DNA of 31,876 nucleotides, from the NCBI GenBank assembly GCA_034096865.1, contig JAWQFJ010000514.1, forward strand, positions 7,501 through 39,376, in the 5' to 3' direction. This stretch comes from Theodoxus fluviatilis. Lineage: Eukaryota; Mollusca; Gastropoda; Cycloneritida; Neritidae. Shown here piece after piece: positions 31,601 to 31,876 of the stretch (position 1 is its first letter; each line of letters opens with the position of its first letter). Under the pieces are notes generated by a model. That model saw nothing but the letters and a program-made list of their open reading frames with translations. It ran no database searches and had not been told where the DNA came from. The translations under genes and the position numbers were made by a program.

Positions 31601-31876
31601 AATGTGTGTACACGCAGTGACTCATCTCCCAGAGAGGCTCTAAAGGCAAGCAGTACTCCTGATGTCTGCAGACAGAGCATAGGACGCCAGCACTTTGCCC
31701 AAGGACCCGCCACAGCTGCCTCGCAGCTTCAGATGCTGCACCCCTACTTGACAAAGCAAACCGAAGGATCACATTTCTGTCTTGTCTTCCAGAATCCTGC
31801 AGTCTGTCTTTTACCTACCGCACCTGCTTGCCATGAACAACTGCAAGTAAGCATTCTTACAAGATTTCAAGCCTGT
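31601..31876. other. Single-copy DNA at right edge, no feature supported
   Basis: Moderate GC content and a minus-strand frame of about 60 codons up to 31772 that then runs into the minisatellite. An acceptor-like CTTACTTGCAG and donor-like GTAGGTAAAAG on the minus strand around 31815-31850 would enclose only about 20-26 bases, so no exon is called. In the ankyrin gene orientation this is upstream intron or beyond. Confidence 0.4.

Noticed and set aside
31601..31876. Additional upstream exon of the ankyrin gene
   Set aside because: Possible splice signals enclose only 20-26 bases and the longer frame has no matching acceptor and donor, so no exon could be supported.

Overview
This window is animal nuclear DNA. 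It shows spliced exons, non-LTR and DNA transposons, microsatellites and very long minisatellites. The retrotransposon tails and the general repeat style suggest a marine invertebrate, quite possibly a mollusc, but the sequence alone does not prove the taxon. By rough addition, tandem repeats make up about two thirds of the window. Almost every long open frame is a by-product of these repeats.

Left part (1-8.6 kb): a 47-bp minisatellite cut by the window edge, a 239-bp piggyBac-type MITE with TTAA flanks, a 33/30-bp minisatellite, a (CT)n tract, and mostly AT-rich single-copy DNA. Two short plus-strand candidate exons (3199-3274 and 5401-5481, the second ending in a stop) could be the 3' end of an unrecognised gene. 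Two retroposon-like tails lie between them.

Centre (8.6-21.7 kb): the 3' end of a 5'-truncated LINE on the minus strand, a 10-N assembly gap, then an 11.8-kb satellite of roughly 300 units. The 34-bp unit core is nearly invariant. Variation is confined to a short junction built around a GAGCTC palindrome.

Right part (21.7-31.9 kb): three small minus-strand exons (28624-28690, 22953-23035, 21742-21848) with consensus splice sites and matching phases. They encode a continuous stretch of an ankyrin-repeat protein. Its introns are filled with (CA)n, a 139-bp foldback element, a 42-bp repeat, a 4.4-kb array of 23/21/19-bp units, and a 34-bp minisatellite split by a 2.56-kb hAT-like transposon carrying a broken BED-finger transposase fragment.

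No complete gene, RNA gene or CRISPR array was found. The most notable signals are the junction-only diversity of the big satellite, the phase-consistent exons embedded in satellites, and the transposon insertion whose empty site can be read from the host repeat.
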